Assembly (NCBI GenBank): GCA_036250195.1
Contig: JAVHZZ010000011.1
Location: forward strand, 53,692,811 to 53,756,810
DNA: 64,000 nt
DNA from: Mixophyes australis
Taxonomy: Eukaryota > Chordata > Amphibia > Anura > Limnodynastidae
Direction: 5' to 3'
Positions 22,806 through 32,517 of the stretch are shown here, in pieces (within the stretch, counting starts at the first letter, position 1; each line of letters opens with the position of its first letter). Made by a program: the position numbers and the translations under genes. The notes beneath the pieces are model-generated. The model was not told the DNA's origin. It saw nothing but the letters and a program-made list of their open reading frames with translations, and searched no databases.

Positions 22806-22838
22806 CTGAAGAAACAGCTGAGCGCCGAGAAACGCGTC
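22806..22838 (+). ncRNA. Hammerhead-ribozyme-like motif, copy A (candidate)
   Basis: CTGAAGA (22806-22812) fits the CUGANGA core, GAAA (22829-22832) the second core element, and GTC (22836-22838) the cleavage triplet after a minimal stem III 'CGCG'. The stem II candidate CAGC/GCCG (22815-22818 with 22824-22827) has one mismatch. Stem I pairing around it is weak. Minimal type-I hammerheads with tiny stem III are known in Penelope-like elements, which is the context here. No activity can be claimed. Confidence 0.4.
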
Positions 22839-24212
22839 AGTAGATTTACTTACCAGTTACTTTCCAGTTGTTGGCCATATTAACTGCGGGGTATATTTGG
22901 ATTATTAAGAGGATTTCTTCATCTCAGGAAGCAACCTGCAATTTATGCTGAGTATCGCACTAAGAGCATCGATGTTTCGTTCTGGAATCTGCGGGCTCAT
23001 ATAGGAAGATAAGTACCTGTTTATCTCACTATCGAGTGGTGCTACTTGCACCTAATGGTATATATTGGACACTTATACAGTGGACATTGCCCATATTCAT
23101 CATTTGAGCCAGCGAAGGACCTAATACCACCTTTTTTCTCAGCTTGTGCTACAGATAATATCTTTGGCTACGGTTTGCTTTACCTGTCTCTATAATCTAT
23201 ATGGTACCATATCCACATATATTTTTTGGCCACTATCTCTGGACAATGCATGTTTATTTTTTGGAATCATACAGCTGTTGATTCAACTGGGATCAACATT
23301 GGGATCTATTTCAGATGATATTATGTGTTTTATAAGTATATTTGGGATATCCATATAATGGTGTAATAAATTGAATAATAATTTTTACAATTATACTCTA
23401 TGCTTTGCGCTCTCTTTTCTACTTAAGTAACAATATATACCTCCAAGTTGTTGCATGTATATGAACTTAAACGAAACATAATAAAATGATCATACCCTCT
23501 GATTAACAACAGGTCATTATATCAGTATTGACCATAATAGTGCCAAACATTTGGCACCCTGCAAAAAATGTAGTTGTGTGAATTTGAATAATAATAAACC
23601 TATACTTAATGCCGTGGTTAACTTAACGTGGCCCTAAAATAGACTGCAAACGAAAATCCACATTAAGGCTATGTGGGACATGTGTTTTTAACTTATATAT
23701 CCAACTGGCCTCTTCATGATTAATTTTGAACAAAAAATCCCCTCCCCTCCAATTTTTTCCACTTGCTTAATCACTAAAAATCTCAAACCTTTTGAATCAT
23801 TATTATGCACAGATTGAAAGTGATGTGACACACTATGTTGCAAAAAGCTTTTTTTAAAATTTTGTACATGCTCACACTCCATATTTTTAACCTTGAATGC
23901 TGTCTCTACCTCCATATCCCTTTTCTATAAACTGTTATTTCAATTCTCGCACCTAAACCATATAGTTGCTCAATTCGGAACATTTCCTCCTCACTCGTGT
24001 ACCAGTTGGTATATTGGCCAGCCAGCTAGGATGGTGGTGGCTGCTAGCCAGTATATAACTATTTACAACTACTTTCTTATAGAAGAGTTTGGTCTCAATC
24101 TTGTTGTCCTTAATGTAAATATCCAAATCCAAAAATTCAACATGTTCTTTACTGTATTGGGTGGTAAACTTGAAATTCATATCATTGTTATTAAGATAAT
24201 ATAGGAAATCAA

Positions 24213-24542
24213 GCATAACCCCTCATCTACTCTGCTTGTTCTCCCCTCTCTGCCCTGGTTCCTTTTTCTCCCTTACATCACTGCCTCCCTTTCGTGCCTG
24301 TTTTGTCCACCCTCCCTTAGGATGTAAACTCGCATGAGCAGGGCCTCTCTCCCCTCCTGTCTCCATACCTACTCTTCTGCTCATCTTTACTCCATATGTC
24401 TGCCCGGAGTTTCTGAAGCATTGGTACTTTGTGTTTATTGTTCTGTAATGTTTCACCCTGTATGTTCTACTGTTTATACTATGTAAGGCGCTGCGGAAAC
24501 CTTGTGGCGCCTAACAAATAAATGATAATAATAAATGATAAT
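24213..24542 (+). mobile_element. L2-type 3' tail insertion in the Penelope copy A
   Basis: 'ttaggatgtaaactcgcatg' then 'agcagggcctctct' and 'gtaaggcgctgcggaaac' then 'aataaatgataataataa' are the standard 3'-tail blocks of the L2 group in this window (compare 51590-52120). It splits the Penelope reading frame between the RYIDD region and LLDFLYYL. The same insertion is in copy B. Confidence 0.8.
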
Positions 24543-25158
24543 AACTACGTCTGATGCCCTCTCCATATGAATAGGACATCATCGATGTACCTCCTCCAGA
24601 TCCCCAGGTTCACGCCGAACTCGCAACCATTCTAGACGAAGTCTTCCTCCCATCTGCTCATAAATAGTTTTGTGTAGTCTGGTGCGAACCTAGTTCCCAT
24701 ATCTGTCCCCTGCTTCTGTAAATAATACCGGCCCTCAAACCATACATAATTATGTTCCAGAATGAATCTAATTCCTTGAAGTATAAAATCAATTTGCTCC
24801 GACTTCAACATCCCATCTCTAATAAGAAAATACTCTACACTCGCAATTCCCATCTCGTGATTAATGACTGTATACAATGAAGTGACATCACTTGAAGCGA
24901 GCCACATATCTGATGTCCATGTTATGTCTTTACGTGACTGTAACGCATATGTAGTATCTCTCAAATAAGAAGGTTTTTTTTTGGAGATAGTCCTAGAGAT
25001 AATGATCTAGATATCTGGAAATATTGAATGTCAAAGATCTTATACCTGATATAATCGGTTTTCCAGGGGGATGGAGGGGGTCTTTATGCATTTTCGGGAG
25101 ATAGTAAAATACTGGGATGACTGGGCTAACAGGTCTAATGTAATCTCATTCTTTCTTA

Positions 25159-25579
25159 AGCTGGGTACACACTACAGAAATTTCTACCAACTTTTTATGC
25201 CGAGCGATTTTACATGCGATCGATGGTCTGATCGCTCGGTCCATGGACTGCATACACACTAGCCTTGTTTAGAACGATAAAGGGAAGAGCGGACGTCCCT
25301 TTAGCAACTTTTTACAGCCATGTTGTCGTGAGCAATGACTGTAATTTCGTACTCACTGTTGTGGATCGGTCGGAAGTTTATACACACTACACAGCGGAAA
25401 CGAGATTGGAACGAAAATATTAAACGGTACGACCAATCAAATGAGGCGACAATCGTCCATTTGGGCAGACTTTCGACCATCGTGTCACTGTACACACTGA
25501 CCTGATTTTTGAACGAGCGGTCATATGTCGGCTGATTCAGCCGATTATTGGTCGAAAACAGTGTAGTGTGTACCCAGCT
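25159..25579. mobile_element. Harbinger-type MITE in unit A, 421 bp, TTA target duplication
   Basis: The 18-bp ends AGCTGGGTACACACTACA are inverted (25159 and, as complement, ending 25579). The flanking triplet TTA is duplicated (25156-25158, 25580-25582), the signature of PIF/Harbinger insertions. It splits the Penelope reverse-transcriptase frame between GILSK and the downstream KE. It has no coding capacity. An orthologous copy lies at the same site in unit B. Confidence 0.92.
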
Positions 25580-26808
25580 TTACTAAGAATGCCTTGGTTG
25601 TAACCATGATCAAGTAAATTAGTTAAATCCTCCAGAAAACTAGCTATGCTGTCTCTATCTAATGGGAGATATGTATCATGATCCTTCAAAATCCTAAAGA
25701 CTTCTGCTTTGTAGTCTGATTTGTTTAATATGACCAACCCTCTGCCTTTGTCAGACGGTTTGATTATGATTGTTTTATTTCCCTTCAAATTAGACAATGC
25801 CTCTCTCTCTTTCCTAGTAAGATTAGGTGGTCTTTGGGCATCATGGGTTTTAATTCTGTCCAAATAATCTGACACCATTTTTTTTCGAATGTGTACACAA
25901 AATTGCCCTTCACATGCTATGGAAAAAATATGGATAATGGTTTTAAATCTGTATGTTGATATGGATCAGAGTGAAAATTCTTGTATGTCTGAATCTGGGG
26001 CTGTGAAAAATATTTTTTAATGCAAATTTTCCTAGCAAACTTTGGAATATCTAAATAAGGCTCAAATTTATTGAGTTTACAAGTGGGTGCAAATTTCAAA
26101 CCTTTGAGTAAAGTAGTTTCAGCAAATGTAAGTGAGTGCCTAGTCATTGTATCGGACTGACTTTGTGTTTTTTTGTTAGTGTTGTGAAAAAAAAATCCCC
26201 TTGTCTATCTACGTCTTCCTCATCTGATAAGTCTAATTTTCTTTTGTTTGTTTGTGTTGGTGTCAACAGTACATATTTGGTCTTCTGTGGAGTGTGTTGG
26301 TTCACTCCTAAAAAATGAACCGTGTTCTGCAATGATATATCTTAAGTGGGAGATGTAATAATGATTGCAGAACTCTGTTTCATTGAAGCTGTGTCCATAT
26401 GAGTAGTTTCCGATGTTAATTCTGGCATAACTAAGTTTTCATCCTAAATCATCTTGGTTCTGTAAGCCCAATATGGTTAGGTTCATGTCCAACCATCCCT
26501 TTTTAAACGGTTGTTTGGATAATGTCTCATATCTAGTATCAGAAAAGGATGTATCATACAAAAAAGGACACATCTAAATCTGGTTCTGGCCTATGGGTTT
26601 TATTATTAGACTTATATTTACCTGACATAGGGATCTGACTATATAGTGTAGTCATATATTGTTGATATGCATAACCTAACTGCTTGTATATTGGACTGCT
26701 AGTGTGGTCCTTCCCATGTCTGACAATGCCAAAAGCATACTTAAAATTGGGTTTAGAGTGGCCAATATTTTTATAGCCCTTCCTGATGCCGTATTTGTCC
26801 CTTATGAT

Positions 26809-26846
26809 AATAATACCGGCCCTATGGCTTGAGGACCGGTATTATT
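26809..26846. repeat. Palindrome at the head-to-head Penelope junction, unit A
   Basis: AATAATACCGG (26809-26819) and CCGGTATTATT (26836-26846) are perfect 11-bp inverted arms. They lie exactly where the minus-strand Penelope copy ends and the plus-strand reverse-transcriptase piece begins. The same arrangement is in unit B at 38321-38358. Confidence 0.85.
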
Positions 26847-28420
26847 TACAGCAGCAGGGGACAGCCATGGGAACTGAGTTTGCACCAAGCTACCCAAACT
26901 TGGCAGTAAGCCCTCGCTCGGTATATTCCATATTGTATGTGGTACCAGCTGCATGGCAATATAAATGCCCATATATGTATACAAAACAAAAAGAAAGTTG
27001 TCAGCGCTTATCCTTTAAACTGCATATCTGTGTGTGTCTAGCAAAATGAAAACAGGAGGTATTAGTTCATATTTTGATCAAAAGACTTAAGCCTGCATCC
27101 CAACATCAAGGGTACCTCATTATATGCAGGTCCTACACTGACCTATATGCTTTAAACACTATTAAAATGCAGTTAAAATCAGATGCACTCACCTCCCAGG
27201 TATAGGGGTTTACATCTAGCAAACGCTGGCTTGTGAGCCACACCCAAATGTGCCTTAAATAGGCTTGATGGAAAGCTGCTATGACAAAAAGGCAATATTT
27301 TGAAACAAAACCAAAGAAAAATAAGACCGCGCTCGGTATATCCCACATTATATATGGTACCAGCTGCTTGACAGTAAGCCCGCGCTCGGTATAGCCCATA
27401 TTGTATGTGGCACCAGCTGCGTGGCAATATATATGCCCATATATGTATACAAAACAAAAAGAAAGTTGTCAGCGCTTATCCTTTAAACTGCATATCTGTG
27501 TGTGTCTAGCAAAATGAAAACATGAGGTATTAGTTCATATTTTGATCAAAAGACTTAAGCCTGCATCCCAACGTCAAGGGTACCTCATTATATGCAGGTC
27601 CTACACTGACCTATATGCTTTAAACACTATTAAAATGCAGTTAAAATCAGATGCACTCACCTCCCAGGTATAGGGGTTTACATCTAGCAAACGCTGGCTT
27701 GTGAGCCACACCCAAATGTGCCTTAAATAGGCTTGATGGACAGCTGCTATGACAAAAAAGGCAATATTTTGAAACAAAACCAGAGAAAAATAAGACCGCG
27801 CTCGGTATATCCCACATTATATATGGTACCAGCTGCTTGACAGTAAGCCCGCGCTTGGTATAGCCCATATTGTATGTGGCACCAGCTGCGTGGCAATATA
27901 AATGCCCATATATGTATACAAAACAAAAAGAAAGTTGTAAGCGCTTATCCTTTAAACTGCATATCTGTGTCTGTCTAGCAAAATGAAAACATGAGGTATT
28001 AGTCATATTTTGATCAAAAGACTTAAGCCTGCATCCCAATGTCAAGGTGGGAGAAGGACTTCACCTGGAATGGTTGCGAGTTCGGCACGAACCTGGTGAT
28101 CTGGAGGAGGTACATCGATGATGTCCTATTCATATGGAGGGAGCATCAGACGTCGTTGCTTGATTTCCTATATTATCTTGATAACAATGATAGAAATCTC
28201 AAGTTTACAACCCAATACAGTAAAAAACATGTGGAAATTTTGGATTTGGATATTTACATTAAGGACAACAAGATTGAGACCAAAATCTTCCGTAAGAAAG
28301 TAGATGTAAATAGTTATATACTGGCTAGCAGTCACCACCATCCTAGCTGGCTGGTCAATATGAACAATTCACATGAGTGAGGAGGAATTGTTCCGAATTG
28401 AGCAACTATATGGTTCAGGT
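26816..28420 (+). pseudogene. Penelope-like element, plus-strand copy in unit A, split
   Basis: The plus strand starts with LWLEDRYYLQQQGTAMGTEF then APSYPNLA (26820-26905), a Penelope reverse-transcriptase motif. It is then interrupted by the 469-bp tandem array. It resumes at about 28044 with RWEKDFTWNGCEFGTNLVIW, the catalytic RYIDDVLFIW, then LDFLYYLDNN, KKHVEILDLDIYIKDNKIET and SSHHHPSWLVN, ending after 'gaggaattgttccgaattg'. It matches the C-terminal part of the minus-strand copy, so the two are partial inverted duplicates. It lacks the N-terminal half and is not functional. Confidence 0.85.
26904..28043. repeat. 469-bp tandem repeat in unit A, about 2.4 copies
   Basis: 'cagtaagcccgcgctcggta' and its variants start at about 26904, 27372 and 27841. 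Each unit also carries 'cccatatatgtatacaaaac', 'gttgtcagcgcttatccttt' and 'cccaggtataggggtttaca'. Unit B has one copy fewer. It interrupts the plus-strand Penelope fragment. Confidence 0.92.
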
Positions 28421-28590
28421 GCAAGAATTGAATCAACAGTTTATAGAAAAGAGATATGGAGTTAGAGACAGCGTTCAATAAGGTTAAAAATATAGATAGG
28501 GAAAAAAACAACTTTATTTCCTATACATAAAAACAAGCATACTGCAGTATCATATTGAAAAGAAGAATATACATTTTCAAGTGTAAACTC

Positions 28591-28930
28591 AGAAGAGTAG
28601 CACAGTGGCTAAGTGGTTAGCACTTCTGCTCACAGCAGTGGGGTCATGAGTTCAATTCCCGACCATGGCCTTATCTGTGTGGAGTTTGTATGTTCAAACC
28701 ATGTTTGCGTTGGTTTCCTCCATGTGCTCCAGTTACCTCCCACACACCAAAAACATACTGGTAGGTTAATTAGCTGCTATCAAAATTGACCCTAGTCTCT
28801 CTGTGTGTGTGTGTGTGTTAGGGAATTTAGACTGTAAGCTCCAATGGGGCAGGGATTGATGTGAATGAGTTCTCTGTACAGCACTGCAGAATCAGTGGCG
28901 CTATATAAATGAATGGTGATGATGAAGGGT
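28591..28930 (+). mobile_element. tRNA-derived SINE with L2-type tail, unit A
   Basis: The head has A-box-like TGGCTAAGTGG (28606-28616) and B-box-like GAGTTCAATTC (28648-28658), the internal RNA polymerase III promoter of tRNA-derived SINEs. The body has the common vertebrate block 'tgtggagtttgtatgttc' and 'cacacaccaaaaacatac', then (GT)n. The tail 'gtaagctccaatggggcagg' and 'gtggcgctatataaatgaat' is of L2 type. It is not a functional tRNA gene. Confidence 0.85.
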
Positions 28931-29179
28931 AGGGAGAGAATGAACTTCTTGTGGTTGTTAACAGTGTTGTTGGAAAATGCTTTGTTTTTTTTTACCTCTC
29001 GGGCTGCTCAGATTTTGGTTTCCACAATGCACTGCTGTAAACCATGTCAGTCCTATGTGTTTTGTGATTGGCTTATCAATTCATTGGGCTATAGTTGTAT
29101 ATTTATTCCATTTCCATTTGTCATAAGTGGGAAGTTCCAGTGATACAACCTTTAATAGTCTAATAATTTAATGTCTATA

Positions 29180-29208
29180 ATAGAGCTGAGATGATATCTC
29201 AGCTCTAT
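29180..29208. repeat. Perfect 13-bp hairpin, unit A (and unit B at 40241-40269)
   Basis: ATAGAGCTGAGAT and ATCTCAGCTCTAT are perfect inverse arms around the 3-nt loop GAT. The same hairpin is in unit B. A broken extra copy of its left arm lies at 40493-40508, at the end of unit B. Confidence 0.92.
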
Positions 29209-29301
29209 GCAATATCACAAACGCAATTTGCTCATGTATTATGTTACGCAAAATATTACACAAAAAAGAAACCACACTTAACATGCATGGTTTGACATAA
29301 A

Positions 29302-29305
<4 letters not shown>

Positions 29306-29338
<33 letters not shown>
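29306..29338. repeat. TA microsatellite, target of the CR1 insertion
   Basis: About 16 TA repeats end directly at the CR1 tail. Copy C has an uninterrupted, longer TA array at the matching place (41990-42055). Confidence 0.9.
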
Positions 29339-29342
<4 letters not shown>

Positions 29343-29554
29343 ACATAGTAACATAGTAACATAGTTGATGAGGTTGAAAAAAAGACACCAGTCCATCAAG
29401 TTCAACCTATTTTGGATCTCCTGCGATCCTGCACTTATATTTGAAATTAATCCAGAGTAGGCAACCGCCCATCTGTTTCAATTTTGAAAATCCCCCCAGA
29501 CTCAATATTGCAATCCAATTTTACCCTATATCCACTACTATCCTTTATTTTAAA

Positions 29555-32344
29555 TTAACGGTCGTATCCCTGGATACACCTTTCCGCTAAAAATTTGTCT
29601 AACCCTTTCTTAAACATATCTATTGAATCTGCCATCACAACCTTTCCTGGCAATGAATTCCATATCTTGACTGCCCTTACTGTAAAGAACCCCTTCCTTT
29701 GCTGGTTGTTAAATTTCCTCTCCTCTAACCTTAGGGGATGACCACGTGTCCTGTGTATGGTCCTTGGGGTAAAAAGTTCCCATGAAAGCTCTCTGTATTG
29801 ACCCCTAATGTATTTGTACATAGTAATCATATCTCCCCTTAGACGCCTCTTTTCTAAAGTAAACATCCCTAAACTGGCTAACCTTTCCTCATAACTTAAT
29901 GACTCCATACCCTTTATCAATTTTGTCGCCCTTCTCTGAACCCTTTCTAGTTCCAAATTATCTTTTTTATAGAGTGGTGCCCAGAACTGTACTGCATATT
30001 CAAGATGAGGTCTTACCAATGATTTATACAGTGGCAAAATTACACTGTCTTCCCTTGCATCTATGCCCCTTTTTATGCATGCCAATACTTTGTTTGCCCT
30101 TGCAGCTGCTGCTTGACATTGAGCACTATTGCTAAGTCTACTGTCTACGAGCACTCCCAAATCCTTTTCCATTATAGATTCTCCCAAATTAATTCCATTT
30201 AATTTATAGATTGCGTTCTTGTTTTTGATCCCTGAATGCATAACCTTACATTTATCTGTGTTAAACCTCATATTCCATTTAGCCGCCCAATCCTCCAGTT
30301 TATTTAAGTCCCTCTGTAGAGAAGCTACATCTTGCTCTGATTTTATTACCTTACAGAGTTTAGTGTCATCTGCAAAAATAGAAACTTTACTCTCTAAACC
30401 ATCACCAAGGTCATTAATAAATATATTAAAAAGGAGTGGTCCCAGCACGGAACCTTGAGGTACTCCACTTAAGACCTTTGACCAATTAGAATATGTTCCA
30501 TTTATCACAACTCTCTGTTCCCTATTCTCTAACCAGTTTTCGATCCAAGTACAAATTTTGATTTCTAGACCCAGTTCCCTTATTTTGTAAACCAACCTCT
30601 TGTGTGGCACTGTATCAAAGGCCTTTTTAAAATCTAAGTAGACCACATCTACTGTCCTGCCCTGGTCTAAGTTCCCACTAACTTCCTCGTAGAAACTAAT
30701 TAGATTAGTTTGACATGACCTATCCCTCACAAATCCATGTTGATTCCCACTAATAATTTTATTGCGTACCAAGTAATCCTGAATACTGTCCCTTAAAATA
30801 CCTTCCAGTAGTTTCCCCATTATTGATGTCAGGCTTACAGGTCTATAATTCTCTGGTTGTGATCTCGTCCCCTTTTTAAACAACGGCACCACATCTGCTA
30901 TTCGCCAATCCCTTGGTACTGAGCCTGATGAAATTGAATCTCTGAAAATTAAGAATAGCGGTCTAGCTATTTCCGAGTTTAACTCCATAAGGACCCTTGG
31001 GTGTATGCCATCTGGACCTGGAGCTTTATTTATCTTAATATTCTTCAGTCGCCTTTGGACTTCTTCCTCTGACAACCAAGTATTAATTAATGGCATGGTT
31101 TCATTTCCATTTTTATGTATTACTCCTGCCATTTGTTCCTCTCTGGTAAATACTGAAGTAAAGAACGTGTTTAATATCTCTGCTTTTTCCTTAGTATCAT
31201 TTATCAATTCACCCATCTCACTTCTTAGGGGTCCTATATTATCTTTTTTAATCCTTTTGCCATTTATATACTTAAAAAACTTTTTGGGGTTTGTCTTACT
31301 TTCTTTTGCAACGTGCCTTTCATTTTCTAATTTAGCCAATTTAATTTCCTTTTTGCATGTTTTATTACATTCCTTGTACCTATGGAAGGACTCCTCTGAC
31401 CCTTCAGACTTAAACAATTTAAATGCGCGCTTCTTCCTTTGCATTTCTTCCCTTACATTTTTATTTAGCCACATTGGTTTAGACTTAATTCTTTTACATT
31501 TATTTCCCATAGGAATGAACTTATACGTGTATGTTTCCAACAACATTTTAAAGACAGCCCACATTTCTTCCGTATTTTTTCCTTCAAAGGCTTTGTCCCA
31601 GTCTATGCTCTTTATAGACTCCTTTAGCATATTAAAATTTGCCTTTTTAAAGTTTAAAGTCCTAGTTGATCCCTTATACTGTTGTTTCTGGAAACTAATT
31701 TCAAATGAGACCATATTATGATCACTGTTGCCCAAGTGCTCCTTTACTTGAATATTTGATATTACGTCTACATTGTTTGTTATTACTAGGTCCAGTATAG
31801 TCCGGTTCCTAGTTGGTTCCTCAACTAATTGGGACATGTAATGGTCTTTTAGCGTGCTCAGAAACCTATTTCCCCTAGCTGTACCACAGGTCTCAGTACT
31901 CCAATCAATGTCCGGATAATTAAAATCCCCCATAATTAAAATTTGACCTAGTTGTGTAGCCTTTTCAATTTGCTGTAGAAGTTGGGCTTCCTCAATCGTA
32001 CTAATATCTGGCGGTTTATAGCATATCCCTATCAGAAACTTCTCTGAACTTTTTCCTCCGCTGGATATTTCCACCCACAATGCCTCTATATTATCACCAA
32101 TATTCTCGTATATAACTTCCTGAATACTTGGTTTTAATTCTGGCTTAATATAAAGACATACTCCTCCTCCCCTTTTATTTACCCTATCCCTCCTGAAGAG
32201 AGAATAGCCTTCCAAGTTGACTGCCCAGTCATGTATATCATCCCACCAGGTCTCAGTAATACCTATAATATCATACTGCTCATTCATTGCTACTAGTTCT
32301 AACTCCCCCATTTTACCTGTCAGGCTTCTTGCATTTGCAAACAT
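29555..32344 (-). CDS. CR1 ORF2: APE endonuclease and reverse transcriptase
   Basis: The 929-aa frame is uninterrupted. The endonuclease is at about residues 1-215: NARSL at 4-8, ITETWW with Glu31, MGDFNYPDIDW with Asp140/Asn142, and SDH with Asp208/His209. The reverse transcriptase spans about 430-720: KAPGPDGIHP (440-449), NYRPVSL (499-505), HGFVRDRSC (536-544), DVVYLDFKKAFDTV with Asp571, [14 protein letters not shown] (627-640) and catalytic FADD (657-660) in place of the usual YADD. The C-terminal part ends VRAVKIWNSLPGKVV and FKKGLDKFL. It nicks the target and primes reverse transcription of its own RNA. An in-frame TAA lies about 16 codons upstream, so the true start could be the given ATG or lie beyond a mutation. 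All catalytic motifs I can see are present. Confidence 0.92.
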   Translation of the reverse strand: MFANARSLTGKMGELELVAMNEQYDIIGITETWWDDIHDWAVNLEGYSLFRRDRVNKRGGGVCLYIKPELKPSIQEVIYENIGDNIEALWVEISSGGKSSEKFLIGICYKPPDISTIEEAQLLQQIEKATQLGQILIMGDFNYPDIDWSTETCGTARGNRFLSTLKDHYMSQLVEEPTRNRTILDLVITNNVDVISNIQVKEHLGNSDHNMVSFEISFQKQQYKGSTRTLNFKKANFNMLKESIKSIDWDKAFEGKNTEEMWAVFKMLLETYTYKFIPMGNKCKRIKSKPMWLNKNVREEMQRKKRAFKLFKSEGSEESFHRYKECNKTCKKEIKLAKLENERHVAKESKTNPKKFFKYINGKRIKKDNIGPLRSEMGELINDTKEKAEILNTFFTSVFTREEQMAGVIHKNGNETMPLINTWLSEEEVQRRLKNIKINKAPGPDGIHPRVLMELNSEIARPLFLIFRDSISSGSVPRDWRIADVVPLFKKGTRSQPENYRPVSLTSIMGKLLEGILRDSIQDYLVRNKIISGNQHGFVRDRSCQTNLISFYEEVSGNLDQGRTVDVVYLDFKKAFDTVPHKRLVYKIRELGLEIKICTWIENWLENREQRVVINGTYSNWSKVLSGVPQGSVLGPLLFNIFINDLGDGLESKVSIFADDTKLCKVIKSEQDVASLQRDLNKLEDWAAKWNMRFNTDKCKVMHSGIKNKNAIYKLNGINLGESIMEKDLGVLVDSRLSNSAQCQAAAARANKVLACIKRGIDAREDSVILPLYKSLVRPHLEYAVQFWAPLYKKDNLELERVQRRATKLIKGMESLSYEERLASLGMFTLEKRRLRGDMITMYKYIRGQYRELSWELFTPRTIHRTRGHPLRLEERKFNNQQRKGFFTVRAVKIWNSLPGKVVMADSIDMFKKGLDKFLAERCIQGYDR

Positions 32345-32517
32345 ACACTTAAGTCTATTGCCTCCCTTAGGTATTTCTTTTTACTTTAAAAAGGGCCGCT
32401 CCTTATCGGCTATGCTTCCCTTTTCCCCCTCTCCACCCCCTTTACTCTTGTTAAATTCCTCCTTACTACTCTCAATGTCTATCCCATAAATACTTGCTTG
32501 CCCCTCCCCCCCGGAGC

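Larger units (their letters stand above)
22865..26815 (-). pseudogene. Penelope-like element, minus-strand copy in unit A
   Basis: Reading the minus strand from 26815 downward: an N-terminal region (IRDKYGIRKGYKNIGHSKPN), then 26147-25917 with TTLLKGLKFAPTCKLNKF. At 25878-25537 comes the Penelope-type reverse transcriptase start NKTIIIKPSDKGRGLVILNK. A MITE interrupts it at 25579-25159. After the MITE it reads PVFYYLPKMHKDP and PPGKPIISGIR, then SSDVTSLYTVINHEMGI and LQKQGTDMGTRFAPDYTKLF (24964-24632). An L2 tail interrupts at 24542-24213, followed by LDFLYYLNNNDMNFKF. The C-terminus reads SVSHHFQSVHNNDSKGLRF near 23800. Penelope elements encode a telomerase-related reverse transcriptase, usually with a GIY-YIG nuclease. 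Stops, frameshifts and insertions make this copy dead. Confidence 0.85.

Noticed and set aside
26144..26332. Nuclear-localisation-like Lys-rich ORF (TNKRKLDLSDEE)
   Set aside because: Not a separate gene: it is the N-terminal region of the minus-strand Penelope frame and is repeated in unit B.
28606..28660. tRNA gene (A and B box)
   Set aside because: The boxes belong to the SINE head. The sequence does not close into a tRNA acceptor stem, and the SINE body follows directly.
30219..31721. Plus-strand ORFs of 79-238 codons opposite the CR1 ORF2
   Set aside because: They are antisense shadows of the intact minus-strand reverse-transcriptase frame, with no domain of their own.
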